From: Desulfoscipio geothermicus
GTDB lineage: Bacteria > Bacillota > Desulfotomaculia > Desulfotomaculales > Desulfallaceae
Direction: 5' to 3'
DNA: 64,000 nucleotides
NCBI GenBank assembly: GCA_016841205.1
Contig: JAENZP010000006.1
Span: 62,001-126,000, forward strand
The stretch's first letter is position 1, and every line of letters starts with the position of its first letter. Positions 17,328 to 26,348 of this stretch are shown one piece after another. The notes beneath the pieces were generated by a model. The model was given only the letters and a program-made list of their open reading frames with translations. It had not been told where the DNA came from and made no database searches. The position numbers were made by a program, and so were the translations under genes.

Positions 17328-18170
17328 GTGAAGTTACTAATTGGACAGATACTTCCTTATATAACAGTAACATTGTTTACTTTGGGTATACTTTACCGTT
17401 TGGGACGCTGGGCCGGTGCACGTATTGTACATAATATTACGCTATCGCCCTGGCTGCAGACCAGTGGCCAGGTTGCCCTAAGGGTGGGCTCGGAAGCATT
17501 TTTATTCCGCAACTTGTTTAGATTTGATAAAGCCCTGTGGGCCGGTGCATTGCTAATGCATTTTGCGCTGCTTAATATTCTTGTCGGGCACATTGTGGGC
17601 TTTAGCTTTTTGGGCAAGCAGTTTGCACTAATTCCTGGCTTGGGTATTACACCGGAACTTAGTAAAAAAATGTCCGATTTGTTGGGTTCTGTTTTTGGTA
17701 TAGTATTATTTGTAGCATTATTATACTTGCTTTACAGGCGTTTTGCCAAAGATACGGTTAAGTTTGTAACCAAGCCCAGCGATAATTTGTGGCTGATATA
17801 CCTGCTGGTGCTGGTGGGTATGGGCGATATCATGCGTTTGGTTCCTGACTTTCATATTGAGTATGTACTAGTGCGCGATTATATTGCGGCGCTTATCCTG
17901 TTCCAGCCCGTAGTGCATATGGAGCTTTTGAACAGCGTATTTTTTTTGGCCCACTTACTGTTGGTGCAGATTTTGTTAATTGTGTTCCCGTTCAGTAAGC
18001 TAATGCACTTCTTCGGCATGTTTGCGGAACGTTATATTGTCAACCGGGTCTATCATGATACCGCCCCAGGTTTGCCTAATATTGAAGTGGCGACGGCCCG
18101 AAAAGCCGGTCTTGGTGTGCCCGCCGGAGATGCTGCCGGGGAGGGGGGCGTAAGCTGTGCCGGAGTATAA
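17328..18170 (+). CDS. dsrM: DsrM, membrane cytochrome b subunit
   Basis: 280 residues from GTG 17328 (GGGGGG upstream). About six membrane helices (residues about 5-25, 70-95, 115-138, 150-172, 185-205, 205-225) with His residues in them suited to bind heme b, as in the NarI/DsrM family (LLMHFALLNILVGHIVGF, NSVFFLAHLLLVQILLIVFPFSKLMHFFG). It takes electrons from menaquinol and passes them to DsrK. The hydrophilic C-terminus is Gly/Ala rich. Its end overlaps dsrK by 14 bases, so the two are translationally coupled. No dsrJOP follows, the two-subunit DsrMK form known in Gram-positive sulfate reducers. Confidence 0.93.
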   Translation: MKLLIGQILPYITVTLFTLGILYRLGRWAGARIVHNITLSPWLQTSGQVALRVGSEAFLFRNLFRFDKALWAGALLMHFALLNILVGHIVGFSFLGKQFALIPGLGITPELSKKMSDLLGSVFGIVLFVALLYLLYRRFAKDTVKFVTKPSDNLWLIYLLVLVGMGDIMRLVPDFHIEYVLVRDYIAALILFQPVVHMELLNSVFFLAHLLLVQILLIVFPFSKLMHFFGMFAERYIVNRVYHDTAPGLPNIEVATARKAGLGVPAGDAAGEGGVSCAGV

Positions 18171-19539
18171 AGGTATGGTGCAGCCGACTCGGGCGTCAGT
18201 AGCTGAGATGCGTAAAATTTACATTGAGCCGGTTCCCGATGAGTTAAAACCGGAAAAAGCAATTGAGTTTTTGGATCAAATCCGTAAAAAATTTCGCTCC
18301 TTTGTCCTGGCCATGGAATCCTGCACCAAGTGCGGCCAATGTGCGGAGAACTGCCACACCTATCTTGGCACCAGGGACCCCAACAATATTCCCGCAAACC
18401 GGGCTGAGTTAATCCGTAAAATTTATAAGCGTTACTTTACTCCGGAAGGCCGTTGGTTCGGCAAACTGGTAGGGGCCGAAGATATTACTCTGGATGTAAT
18501 TGAACAATGGTATTCTTATTTTTACCAGTGCAGCCAGTGCCGACGTTGTGCCCATGTATGCCCCTTTGGTATTGACACTTGTGAAGTAACCTTTATTGGC
18601 CGCCAGATCTTGCACTGGCTGGGTATTACACCCAAACTGCATGCCACAACGGGAGCGGCCATGGAGAAGGCGGGTAACCATACTGCCCTGCCCAAACCCG
18701 GCATTGTGGATACCCTGAAGTTTATGGCAGAAGAAGTCATGGATGAATTCGGCGTGGAAGTTGAATTCCCCGTTGACAAACCCGGCTCCGATATTTTGTA
18801 CATACCTTCTTCGGCGGACTTTTTGCTGAACCCCTATACCCTGATGGGCGCGGGCATGTTCTTTACCTATATCGGTGCCAACTGGACCATTCCCAGTGCC
18901 GTCACGGAGGCCGGTAACTTTGGCTTTTTATTTGACCAGTTCTGGACACAGCGAGGTAATGTAATGCGCCTTTTAAACGCTGCTCAAGAACTGGGTGTTA
19001 AAAAAATTGTTTGGGGTGAGTGCGGGCATGGTTGGCGGGCAGCTAAAATGTACATTCCGACCCTGGCTGACCGGCCGGTACGTTGGCCCCTTACCCACAT
19101 TCATGATGAAATAGCCAATTTAATTTGTAATAACGAGTTGAAGCTTGATCCATCTAAGAACAGCAAGCCTGTTACGCTCCATGACCCCTGTAACTATGTG
19201 CGGGCTTGCGGACTAAACGATAATATGAGAGTGATTATGAATGCTTGTGTTACCGATTTCCGGGAGATGAGCCCTCACGGTGCGGATAACTTCTGCTGCG
19301 GCGGTGGTTCAGCTATTTTGTTCGATGACCCGGAAATGTACCGGCGCCGCATTTTATTCAGTAAGAAAAAGGCTGAACAGGTAAGAGCTACCGGGGTTGG
19401 TAGAGACGGCGACGGTATTCTTTGCGCGCCTTGTTCTATTTGTAAAGCTCAGCTGTATCCTATGGTGGAAGAGCATGAACTGGGTGTGGAAGTTAAAGGC
19501 TTAATTGACCTCGTAGGTAAGGCGCTGGTCTGGAAATAA
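18157..19539 (+). CDS. dsrK: DsrK, Fe-S reductase subunit (HdrD-like)
   Basis: 460 residues from GTG 18157, behind GAGGGGGG. Two [4Fe-4S] sites: C56, C59, C62, C66 (CTKCGQCAENC) and C125, C128, C131, C135 (CSQCRRCAHVC). The C-terminus has CCG-domain cysteines (HDPCNYVRACG, DNFCCGGGSA, CAPCSIC) that bind the unusual catalytic cluster of heterodisulfide reductases. DsrK is proposed to reduce the DsrC trisulfide at the cytoplasmic face of the membrane. Pairs with DsrM. No dsrC gene is in this window. Confidence 0.96.
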   Translation: MPEYKGMVQPTRASVAEMRKIYIEPVPDELKPEKAIEFLDQIRKKFRSFVLAMESCTKCGQCAENCHTYLGTRDPNNIPANRAELIRKIYKRYFTPEGRWFGKLVGAEDITLDVIEQWYSYFYQCSQCRRCAHVCPFGIDTCEVTFIGRQILHWLGITPKLHATTGAAMEKAGNHTALPKPGIVDTLKFMAEEVMDEFGVEVEFPVDKPGSDILYIPSSADFLLNPYTLMGAGMFFTYIGANWTIPSAVTEAGNFGFLFDQFWTQRGNVMRLLNAAQELGVKKIVWGECGHGWRAAKMYIPTLADRPVRWPLTHIHDEIANLICNNELKLDPSKNSKPVTLHDPCNYVRACGLNDNMRVIMNACVTDFREMSPHGADNFCCGGGSAILFDDPEMYRRRILFSKKKAEQVRATGVGRDGDGILCAPCSICKAQLYPMVEEHELGVEVKGLIDLVGKALVWK

Positions 19540-19688
19540 TGTTTTTAGGTGCCTGCAAGCCGGCGAAGCTGTCCAGGCTAATAGGATGTGTATGATGCTC
19601 TTAGTGGGGCAAATATACTAAAATACAGGTTATCACCGCCGCGCTATGTGACGGGAATGCCGGAACACTGGAAAGACGGTGATGTGAA

Positions 19689-21110
19689 ATGAGGTTATAT
19701 AATATTCCCCGTGTGGTAGTGGCTGCACCCCACGGGCGGTCCGGCAAAACTACTATCACCATTGGGCTGTTGTCAGCATTGAAATCAGCCGGTTACCGTG
19801 TGCAACCATATAAGAAAGGGCCTGATTTTATTGACCCCAGCTGGATGACCAGGATAACCGGGCGTCCCTGTCGTAATTTAGACAGCTTTTTGATGGATCG
19901 GGAGGTGCTGCGGGCTTCGTTTGTACGCAGCGCTTTGGATGTTGATATCGCGGTGGTGGAGGGGGCCATGGGTCTTTTCGATGGTGTGGATTTGGATGGC
20001 AGCGGTAGCACAGCTGAAATTGCTAGAGCCATTGATGCGCCGGTACTGCTGGTGGTGGACACCACCCGGATGACTCGCAGTGTAGCGGCCATGGTCTCGG
20101 GTTACCAGTATTTTGATCCCGGTGTACAGGTGGCAGGGGTGATTTTAAATAAAGTAGCTCGCCCGCGCCATGAAAAAATGCTCAGGGCAGCTATAGGACG
20201 TTATTGTAGTATACCTGTACTGGGGGTTATTCCTAATGAGGAAAAATTACATATTCCCGAGCGGCACCTGGGTCTTGTCCCGGCTGCTGAGGACGATGAA
20301 CTAGCGGAAGCAGTGGACGAGTTTGGTAGTACTGTCGGTGCGTTTCTTGATCTGCCTGGTATTGTCAAGGTGGCCGGCCAAGCACCGCCGCTAACAGTGG
20401 ATACATTGCCTGGACATGCTCCGGCCATGCGGGCACCGGGTTTTAACGGGCTAAGGTGCGCCGTTCCCCGTGCCAGAGTGGCCGTGTTTTTTGACCGGGC
20501 GTTTACATTTTATTATCCGGAAAACCTAGAGGCCTTGGCGGCTGCAGGGGCGGAACTGATGCTGGTGAATGCCCTGCGGGATGCGCAATTACCCGAGGTG
20601 GATGCAGTCTATATCGGAGGCGGATTTCCCGAGCTGTTTGCTGCTGAACTCAGTGCCAATGTGGGTTTGCTCAGCGATTTGCGCGCGCGTATAGAAACGG
20701 GATTGCCGGTTTATGCCGAATGCGGCGGGCTAATGTTTTTAGGCCGCAGTATTTGCTGGCAGGGCGTAAAACATGCTATGACCGGCGCACTGCCCTTTGA
20801 TGTAACTATACTGGATAAGCCCCAGGGGCATGGTTATATTACCTTGCAGGTGGAAAACAATAGTCCTTATTTTACTGCCGGGGAAAGTTTGAGAGGTCAC
20901 GAGTTTCATAACTCTCGGGTGGAGAACATGGCGGAGGATAATATTAAATTTGCCTTTCGGGTAACCAAAGGACACGGTATTAATGGTCAAAGTGACGGTG
21001 TGCTGTATAAAAATGTACTGGCCTGTTACACACACCTGCACGCGTTGGCTACGACCGGCTGGGCATCAGGGCTGGTGGCCGCAGGTGAGAAGTATGGTGC
21101 AGCAAGGTAA
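19689..21110 (+). CDS. dsrN: CbiA/CobB-family amidotransferase, probably DsrN (siroheme amidation)
   Basis: 473 residues. N-terminal ATP-binding amidoligase domain with AAPHGRSGKTTITIGLLSAL and YKKGPDFIDPSWM, then a class I glutaminase domain with Cys in VYAECGGLMFLG and the C-terminal His region ACYTHLHA. Enzymes of this family amidate cobyrinic acid. The copy linked to dsr genes is named DsrN and is held to amidate siroheme for sulfite reductase. Location 150 bases after dsrK, in the same direction, with no other cobalamin gene nearby favours DsrN; a cobalamin role cannot be excluded. Terminator overlaps its stop codon. Confidence 0.85.
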   Translation: MRLYNIPRVVVAAPHGRSGKTTITIGLLSALKSAGYRVQPYKKGPDFIDPSWMTRITGRPCRNLDSFLMDREVLRASFVRSALDVDIAVVEGAMGLFDGVDLDGSGSTAEIARAIDAPVLLVVDTTRMTRSVAAMVSGYQYFDPGVQVAGVILNKVARPRHEKMLRAAIGRYCSIPVLGVIPNEEKLHIPERHLGLVPAAEDDELAEAVDEFGSTVGAFLDLPGIVKVAGQAPPLTVDTLPGHAPAMRAPGFNGLRCAVPRARVAVFFDRAFTFYYPENLEALAAAGAELMLVNALRDAQLPEVDAVYIGGGFPELFAAELSANVGLLSDLRARIETGLPVYAECGGLMFLGRSICWQGVKHAMTGALPFDVTILDKPQGHGYITLQVENNSPYFTAGESLRGHEFHNSRVENMAEDNIKFAFRVTKGHGINGQSDGVLYKNVLACYTHLHALATTGWASGLVAAGEKYGAAR

Positions 21111-21147
21111 GCAGACCATTTAGGTCAGCTTTACCTTGCTTTTTATT
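21101..21147 (+). terminator. Terminator overlapping the dsrN stop codon
   Basis: AGCAAGGTAA (its last three bases are the TAA stop) pairs perfectly with TTACCTTGCT, with an inner GACC/GGTC stem, then TTTTTATTT. Confidence 0.85.
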
Positions 21148-21183
21148 TGTTGGTTGCTTGTTGCCATAATGATGATAATCGCG

Positions 21184-21444
21184 TTAGTGATCCATGCCTC
21201 CGTTACCTGTTGCATATTCGGAGTTAATCATATCCGCCACTAGGCGCAGCGTGGACACTGTATTGGTAATCAGAACTTCATATAAAAGTACAGGCAGTAC
21301 ATCTTGCATAGTAGCGTTTATTTCACCGGCAGCCACCTTTTGCTGTATAATGTCTCCGGCCCGGTTTAATGCCGTATTAACCAGCTGGGTAATATCATTT
21401 TGTCGTGTTTTAACAAATTCGTCTACATCAATATATCGTTCCAA
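21184..21444 (-). CDS. Small conserved-looking protein, unknown
   Basis: 86 residues from a TTG start with AGGTGA about nine bases upstream on the minus strand. Helical and mostly hydrophilic: ERYIDVDEFVKTRQNDITQL, then AGDIIQQKVAAGEIN and LLYEVLITNTVSTLRLVADMI. No Cys, signal peptide or membrane segment. I do not recognise it. An overlapping plus-strand frame is less protein-like. The upstream 290 bases to sleB hold no other supported gene. Confidence 0.55.
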   Translation of the reverse strand: MERYIDVDEFVKTRQNDITQLVNTALNRAGDIIQQKVAAGEINATMQDVLPVLLYEVLITNTVSTLRLVADMINSEYATGNGGMDH

Positions 21445-21736
21445 AAAAATTCACCTGGTTTTTAAATAAATCACCATTCGACGGTTGGCAGTATTATGTT
21501 TACACAGATTTTTCTTAAGACTGCCGCAAAAACCAGGTTATACACCTCCTTTATAGTTTCTTGGATGTACTGCCACTACTCACAAAAACTTGCGTGTAAG
21601 TATAAAGCAGCTTATTTTGGTATTATTCTGCCCTGATACTGCCAATCCTTGCTATTGTAATAAAATTTTTATTTCGGCACATAGGTTGTGTCAATTTTAG
21701 AAAAACTATTGGCAAATAAATCAGGGGGTGCTGTTC

Positions 21737-22459
21737 TTGTCAGCATGTAGGAAAAAAATTATAGCTATAATGTTAAGTACTATCGTGATATCTTTTGCCG
21801 CCCTGATGTTGTTGCCAGGTAGTGCAGTCCGGGCCCAGGAAAAGACACTTTATTGGGGCAGCAGAGGCAGCGAGGTAACTACGTTGCAGCAAAAACTTAA
21901 ACAGTGGGGTTATTTTCATGGCTTCGTAGACGGTGCATATGGTTCTGCAACCTACCAGGCCGTGCGTGATTTTCAACTTAAAAATGGACTGCTGGTCGAT
22001 GGCGTAGTCGGTTCCAACACGCGGGCTGCGTTGGGCATGAGTGGCGGGCAAGCTAAGGCTGGTATCGCCGGGGCCGGGCCATATGTCGACCGTGGTTTTT
22101 TAGAAACATCTTGGCAAACACAACTGCTGGCCCGGGTTATTGAAGGCGAAGCGGCCAATGAATCGTATTTTGGTAAGATGGCGGTGGGTGCTGTAATCAT
22201 GAATAGGGTTAAAAGCTCTGCCTTTCCAAATACCCTATCAGGAGTTATTTATCAGACCCATGCGTTTGAATCTGTAACCAACGGCCAATATAACCGGCCA
22301 CTCACGAAGGAGTCGTTACAAGCGGCTAGTCAGGCTATGGCGGGGATGGACCCTACGGGTGGCGCTACGTTCTTTTGGAACCCGTCCAAGCCGGTCAGCC
22401 CCTGGATATGGGGTAGGAGCATTATCACCAGTATAGGTCGCCATGTTTTTGCCCGTTAA
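21737..22459 (+). CDS. sleB: Spore cortex-lytic enzyme SleB
   Basis: 240 residues from TTG 21737, with GGGGG about eight bases upstream; the in-frame GTG at 21728 lies within that ribosome site. Signal peptide (about 1-33), then a peptidoglycan-binding repeat (TLYWGSRGSEVTTLQQKLKQ through VDGVVGSNTRAALG), then the hydrolase-2 catalytic domain beginning LARVIEGEAANESYFGKMAVG with the catalytic Glu, and NPSKPVSPWIWGRSI. Cuts cortex peptidoglycan at muramic-lactam sites during germination; exported in the forespore. Followed by ypeB, its usual partner. Confidence 0.93.
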   Translation: MSACRKKIIAIMLSTIVISFAALMLLPGSAVRAQEKTLYWGSRGSEVTTLQQKLKQWGYFHGFVDGAYGSATYQAVRDFQLKNGLLVDGVVGSNTRAALGMSGGQAKAGIAGAGPYVDRGFLETSWQTQLLARVIEGEAANESYFGKMAVGAVIMNRVKSSAFPNTLSGVIYQTHAFESVTNGQYNRPLTKESLQAASQAMAGMDPTGGATFFWNPSKPVSPWIWGRSIITSIGRHVFAR

Positions 22460-22773
22460 TTTGGGGGCAGGTTGGCAACAGTTCCTCAAAAATTATTTAA
22501 TTCTGCTCAAGAAACAATAAAACAGGAGGTGTCAAAACCTGTTTCTTCCAGTTTCACAAAAATAAGAAAGCGATACAACTGTTAGAATTATAGTGTGCAT
22601 ATCTCCATGTTGCATAGACATGCTGTGCAATTCCGGCATGGAACATTATAGAATATAGGCGAAAGCCTATGATTTAATAGTTGAATCCTGTGAAACTGCC
22701 TCTCGTTCGTCGGCGGGAGAGAAACCTTAATAAATGTTATTTACTTAGGTTTCAGAAACCAGGGAATTGGCCT
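22460..22773 (+). other. sleB-ypeB intergenic stretch
   Basis: Holds one short hairpin (AAACAGG at 22520 with CCTGTTT at 22538) just after an AGGAGGTG-like run and no supported gene. A frame that joins ypeB is open from 22681, but it lacks a ribosome site and a family-like N-terminus. Confidence 0.4.
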
Positions 22774-24141
22774 ATGAAGAAGTGGCTTGCCGCCCTTGGA
22801 TTAATGACTATTGCTGCGCTCGGTATTGGCTACTGGGGTTATCAGGAGCACAACTCCAAGCTAATGTTGCAGACAGCTGTAAACAATAATTATCAGCGGG
22901 CATTTTATAATTTAACCGACCATGTGCAAACTATGGAAATTCTGCTGGGCAAGAGTTTGATATTATCAGGTCCGGAAAAAAACGCACAATTTTTTGAGCA
23001 AATCTGGCAGCAATCCAACCAGGCACTGGACAGCCTGACCCAGTTGCCGGTGGACGATGCTTTGCTGGGTAGGACAGCCAAATTTATTACCCAGTTGGGG
23101 GATTATTCAAATACACTAGCCAGACAGGTGTCCGAGGGCAAACCGCTTACCCAGGAACAGTGGGATACGGTGAACCAGCTTTATAACCAGTCTTCAGATC
23201 TAAACAAGGAGCTTGGTAAAATTCATGCCGGTATTGCGGATGGGTCGTTAAATCTCTATGAACTCGCCATAACCAGCTCAAATCGCTTGGCCAAGGAAGG
23301 TCAAAAACTAGCTACCGGCAACTTTCAAACTATGAACCGGCAGATGCAAGCCTACCCTACCCTTATATATGACGGTCCTTTTTCGGATAACATGGAGCAA
23401 GGGCGAGCCCGTGGTGCAACCGGTGAAAAGATTAGTCAGGCCAAAGCCAAGTCTATAGCCATGCAATATTTTCATAATCCCGGGGACGAAAATGTGCTGG
23501 CCCAGGTAACCGGTGAAGTGGAAGGCAATATCAGGGCCTACCGGGTGGAGATAGCTCGGCGCCAGGGGGGGTCGGTAATTGGAGAACCTACTGTGGCAGA
23601 TGTTTCCATGCAAGGAGGGCATCTAATATGGATGGTTACTCCCAGAAACGTAGCCGGTTCCAGCTGGAGTATTGATAAGGCCAGGTCCCGTGCGGAAGAT
23701 TATTTGCGTGAGCATGGATATCGAAACATGCAAAGTAACTACTATCAGCGCAATGACAATACAGTTACTTTTAACTATGCGCTTACGCAGGACGGGGCCA
23801 TTGTATATCCGGATCTGGTCAAGGTAACGGTAGCCCTGGATAACGGTCAGGTGGTAGCCTTAGATGCCAGGGGCTACTTAATGTCACATCATAAACGCAA
23901 TCTGGACAAGCCAAAGCTAGCAGAGCGTGAAGCCCGCATGATGGTTAGTGACAGGCTGAATATAGAGGGAATGGGAAGGCTGGCCATTATCCCGGTGGGT
24001 GTGGAAAAAGAAATACTTACCTGGGAGTTTAAGGGAACTCAGGGTGGTGAGACCTACCTGGTATATATCAACGCATTAACCGGTGATGAGGAAAATGTGC
24101 TCAGGCTAGTTAATACCTCAGGTGGTAAACTTACCCTATAA
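22774..24141 (+). CDS. ypeB: Germination protein YpeB
   Basis: 455 residues from ATG 22774 (MKKWLAALGLMTIAALGIGYWGY), which places the N-terminal membrane anchor at the start; the ribosome site (AGGGAA) is weak. After a coiled, Gln-rich middle, the C-terminal half has PepSY-type repeats (KISQAKAKSIAMQYF, WSIDKARSRAEDYLREHGY, LAEREARMMVSDRLNIEG). YpeB is needed to stabilise and localise SleB in the dormant spore; the two form a conserved sporulation pair in Bacillus and Clostridia. Probably expressed with sleB under forespore control, though I could not fix a sigma-G promoter. Confidence 0.92.
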   Translation: MKKWLAALGLMTIAALGIGYWGYQEHNSKLMLQTAVNNNYQRAFYNLTDHVQTMEILLGKSLILSGPEKNAQFFEQIWQQSNQALDSLTQLPVDDALLGRTAKFITQLGDYSNTLARQVSEGKPLTQEQWDTVNQLYNQSSDLNKELGKIHAGIADGSLNLYELAITSSNRLAKEGQKLATGNFQTMNRQMQAYPTLIYDGPFSDNMEQGRARGATGEKISQAKAKSIAMQYFHNPGDENVLAQVTGEVEGNIRAYRVEIARRQGGSVIGEPTVADVSMQGGHLIWMVTPRNVAGSSWSIDKARSRAEDYLREHGYRNMQSNYYQRNDNTVTFNYALTQDGAIVYPDLVKVTVALDNGQVVALDARGYLMSHHKRNLDKPKLAEREARMMVSDRLNIEGMGRLAIIPVGVEKEILTWEFKGTQGGETYLVYINALTGDEENVLRLVNTSGGKLTL

Positions 24142-24245
24142 TAGGCACCGGCACAATATTTTCCTTCAAGTTTTTAAGCCGGGTATTATTGACACCCATA
24201 GTAGTGCATGCTAAAATACCTTTAGTTTATTCATAATAACAAAGC

Positions 24246-24482
24246 ATTGAAGGGGAATAAGGGTAATTATACTTCGCACAGCGAGCCGGGAATTGGTGTG
24301 AGCCCGGTGGTTGTAGATGTCCGTGCCGCCCCTGAGCCGCAGGCTGAAATTCAATGGATAGTAGGCTGAGCCGTTTTGCCCCCGTTAAAGGGCCCCGAGA
24401 GGATCGTACTTTGAAATAACGATCAACCAGGGTGGTACCGCGAGCAAATCCTCGTCCCTTGTCCAGGGGCGGGGTTTTTTAA
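24246..24482 (+). promoter_or_regulatory. T-box leader (tRNA-sensing attenuator)
   Basis: Stem I has the usual AG bulge and distal GGTGTGAG loop (GCCGGG...GGTGTGAGCCCGG). A CCCCT at 24329-24333 pairs back to AGGGG near 24250. The T-box sequence AGGGTGGTACCGCG is at 24429-24442, and the terminator stem (CCTCGTCCCT with AGGGGCGGGG) with six T ends at 24480. By alignment with glyQS-type stem I, the specifier would be GCC at 24325-24327, which means alanine; that reading is tentative. Controls the lrp-aminotransferase unit. Confidence 0.9.
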
Positions 24483-24530
24483 TGCCTTTTAGCAACTATA
24501 CATGAATTATAACCGGAAAGGGGTGACTAT

Positions 24531-25022
24531 GTGGATAACATTACCAGACAAATCCTAGAACTGCTTGAGGATAATGCCAAATTGACTTCCGAAGAAATCG
24601 CCATCATGCTTAATATTGACGTGGTTAAGGTGCGGGGCATTATCAAAGATCTAGAGAATAAAAAGGCCATCCTCAGCTACTTAACGCTGATTAATTGGGA
24701 AAAAGTGGGCGAGGAAAAAGTTAACGCCTTAATTGAAGTGCGCATCACCCCCCAGCGTGATGTGGGCTTCGATGCCGTGGCCGAACGTATTTACCGGTTT
24801 CCGGAAGTGCGCAGCATGCACTTGATGAGCGGTACATATGATCTGGCGGTTCTTCTGGAAGGTCGCAGCATGAAGGAAGTATCCCATTTTGTAGCTACTA
24901 AACTGGCTACCATTGAAGGGGTGGTAAGTACCACCTCGCATTTTGTCCTAAAGACATTTAAACAGGATGGGGTAATTATGGAAGATAATGAGGAAGACAG
25001 GAGGCTGATGGTTTCCCCATGA
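24531..25022 (+). CDS. Lrp/AsnC-family transcriptional regulator
   Basis: 163 residues from GTG 24531 (AAAGGGGTGA upstream). N-terminal winged HTH (DNITRQILELLEDNAKLTSEE through VRGIIKDLENK, about 1-60) and a C-terminal RAM ligand-binding domain (about 68-148, with MHLMSGTYDLAVLLEG). Such proteins sense amino acids. Its stop overlaps the ATG of the aminotransferase by four bases, so the two are coupled, and both lie behind the T-box. It probably adjusts the aminotransferase, and maybe the following iorAB genes, to amino-acid supply. Confidence 0.92.
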   Translation: MDNITRQILELLEDNAKLTSEEIAIMLNIDVVKVRGIIKDLENKKAILSYLTLINWEKVGEEKVNALIEVRITPQRDVGFDAVAERIYRFPEVRSMHLMSGTYDLAVLLEGRSMKEVSHFVATKLATIEGVVSTTSHFVLKTFKQDGVIMEDNEEDRRLMVSP

Positions 25023-26275
25023 CGCAAAAAATTTGGTCGGAGAGAATTAACCCGGTGGTGCGCAATCTCCCGCCCTCGGGCATTAGAAAGTTTTTTGATT
25101 TGGTTTCCGAAACCAAAGGTGTAATTTCCCTGGGGGTGGGTGAGCCTGATTTTGTAACCCCCTGGCATATCCGGGAGGCCTGTATTTACTCTCTTGAAAA
25201 AGGCTATACCATGTACACCTCCAACTGGGGCCTTTTAGAATTAAGAGAGGCTGTGGCTGCTGATGTGGAGGGTACCTATAATATTAAATATAACCCCCGC
25301 GATGAGATACTTATCACTGTGGGGGTTAGCGAAGCGATGGATCTGGCTATGCGTGTGCTGCTTGAGCCCGGGGATGAGGTATTAATACCCGAGCCTTCTT
25401 ATGTTTCCTACGCTCCCTGCACTACCCTGGCGGGCGGGGTACCTGTATTCATGCCCACCGGTATGGAAAATAATTTTCGCATTTCGGCAGAACAAGTGCA
25501 GGCGTCTATTACGCCCCGGACCAAAGTTTTACTATTATGTTATCCCAACAACCCGACCGGCGCTGTGATGGATCGGGAGGAATTGCTCAAAATTGCTGAA
25601 GTGGCAGTGCAAAATGACCTGATCGTTATTTCCGATGAAATATATGACCGGCTGACCTATGTAGGCCAGCATACCTGTATGGCATCACTGCCCGGTATGT
25701 GGGACCGCACCGTGCTGCTTAACGGTTTCAGCAAGGCTTATGCTATGACAGGCTGGCGAGTTGGTTATGCTGCCGGCCACCCCGACATTATTGGTGCCAT
25801 GACCAAAATACACCAGTATACCATGCTATGCGCTTCTATTACCGCACAGATGGCCGCACTGGAGGCACTTAGAAACGGTCAGCCCGCCATGCGCCATATG
25901 GTGGAGAACTATAACCGCCGCCGTCACTTAGTGATGCAGGCCTTCCGGGATATGGGGTTGCCTTGTTTTGAGCCCGGTGGAGCGTTTTACGCATTTCCTG
26001 AAGTTTCCGCTACGGGACTTAATTGCGAAGAATTTGCCGAGGAATTGCTCAAGCAAGAGCAAGTCGCTTTGGTGCCCGGCAATGCTTTTGGTCAGTCCGG
26101 TGAAGGTTTTGTAAGGGTCTCATACGCTGCGTCCCTTGATGACCTGAGTGAGGCTTTCCGGCGTATGGCTCGTTTTGTGCGTCGCTGCGGTGTTCGCCCA
26201 AAAGTAATTTCTGCACCTGTAAAAATTGCAAACGGTCAAAGTGCTTTGAAAGAAGGAATTTTGTCTAGTTTATAG
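25019..26275 (+). CDS. Class I/II aminotransferase (PLP)
   Basis: 418 residues. PLP lysine in NGFSKAYAMTGWRVGY, with VGEPDFVTP, PSYVSYAP, CYPNNPTGAVM and SDEIYDRLTY of fold-type I aminotransferases; the C-terminal Arg is in GFVRVSYAASLDDL. The family covers aspartate, alanine and aromatic aminotransferases, so the substrate is open. Two hints from context: a tentative alanine T-box and, downstream, an indolepyruvate oxidoreductase that would oxidise the 2-oxo acids made by an aromatic aminotransferase. Has about 30 extra C-terminal residues beyond the usual end. Confidence 0.92.
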   Translation: MTQKIWSERINPVVRNLPPSGIRKFFDLVSETKGVISLGVGEPDFVTPWHIREACIYSLEKGYTMYTSNWGLLELREAVAADVEGTYNIKYNPRDEILITVGVSEAMDLAMRVLLEPGDEVLIPEPSYVSYAPCTTLAGGVPVFMPTGMENNFRISAEQVQASITPRTKVLLLCYPNNPTGAVMDREELLKIAEVAVQNDLIVISDEIYDRLTYVGQHTCMASLPGMWDRTVLLNGFSKAYAMTGWRVGYAAGHPDIIGAMTKIHQYTMLCASITAQMAALEALRNGQPAMRHMVENYNRRRHLVMQAFRDMGLPCFEPGGAFYAFPEVSATGLNCEEFAEELLKQEQVALVPGNAFGQSGEGFVRVSYAASLDDLSEAFRRMARFVRRCGVRPKVISAPVKIANGQSALKEGILSSL

Positions 26276-26348
26276 AAACATAACCTCAATAATTAAATAC
26301 ATTTGAATTAATACATTGTCAAACTGAGTGATATAGGAGGCTGAAGCT

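Noticed and set aside
21471-21536. 21-residue minus-strand frame with CTG eight bases after GGAGG
   Set aside because: Needs a rare start codon, is very short and has no supporting context; noted only because SDs before odd codons recur in this window.
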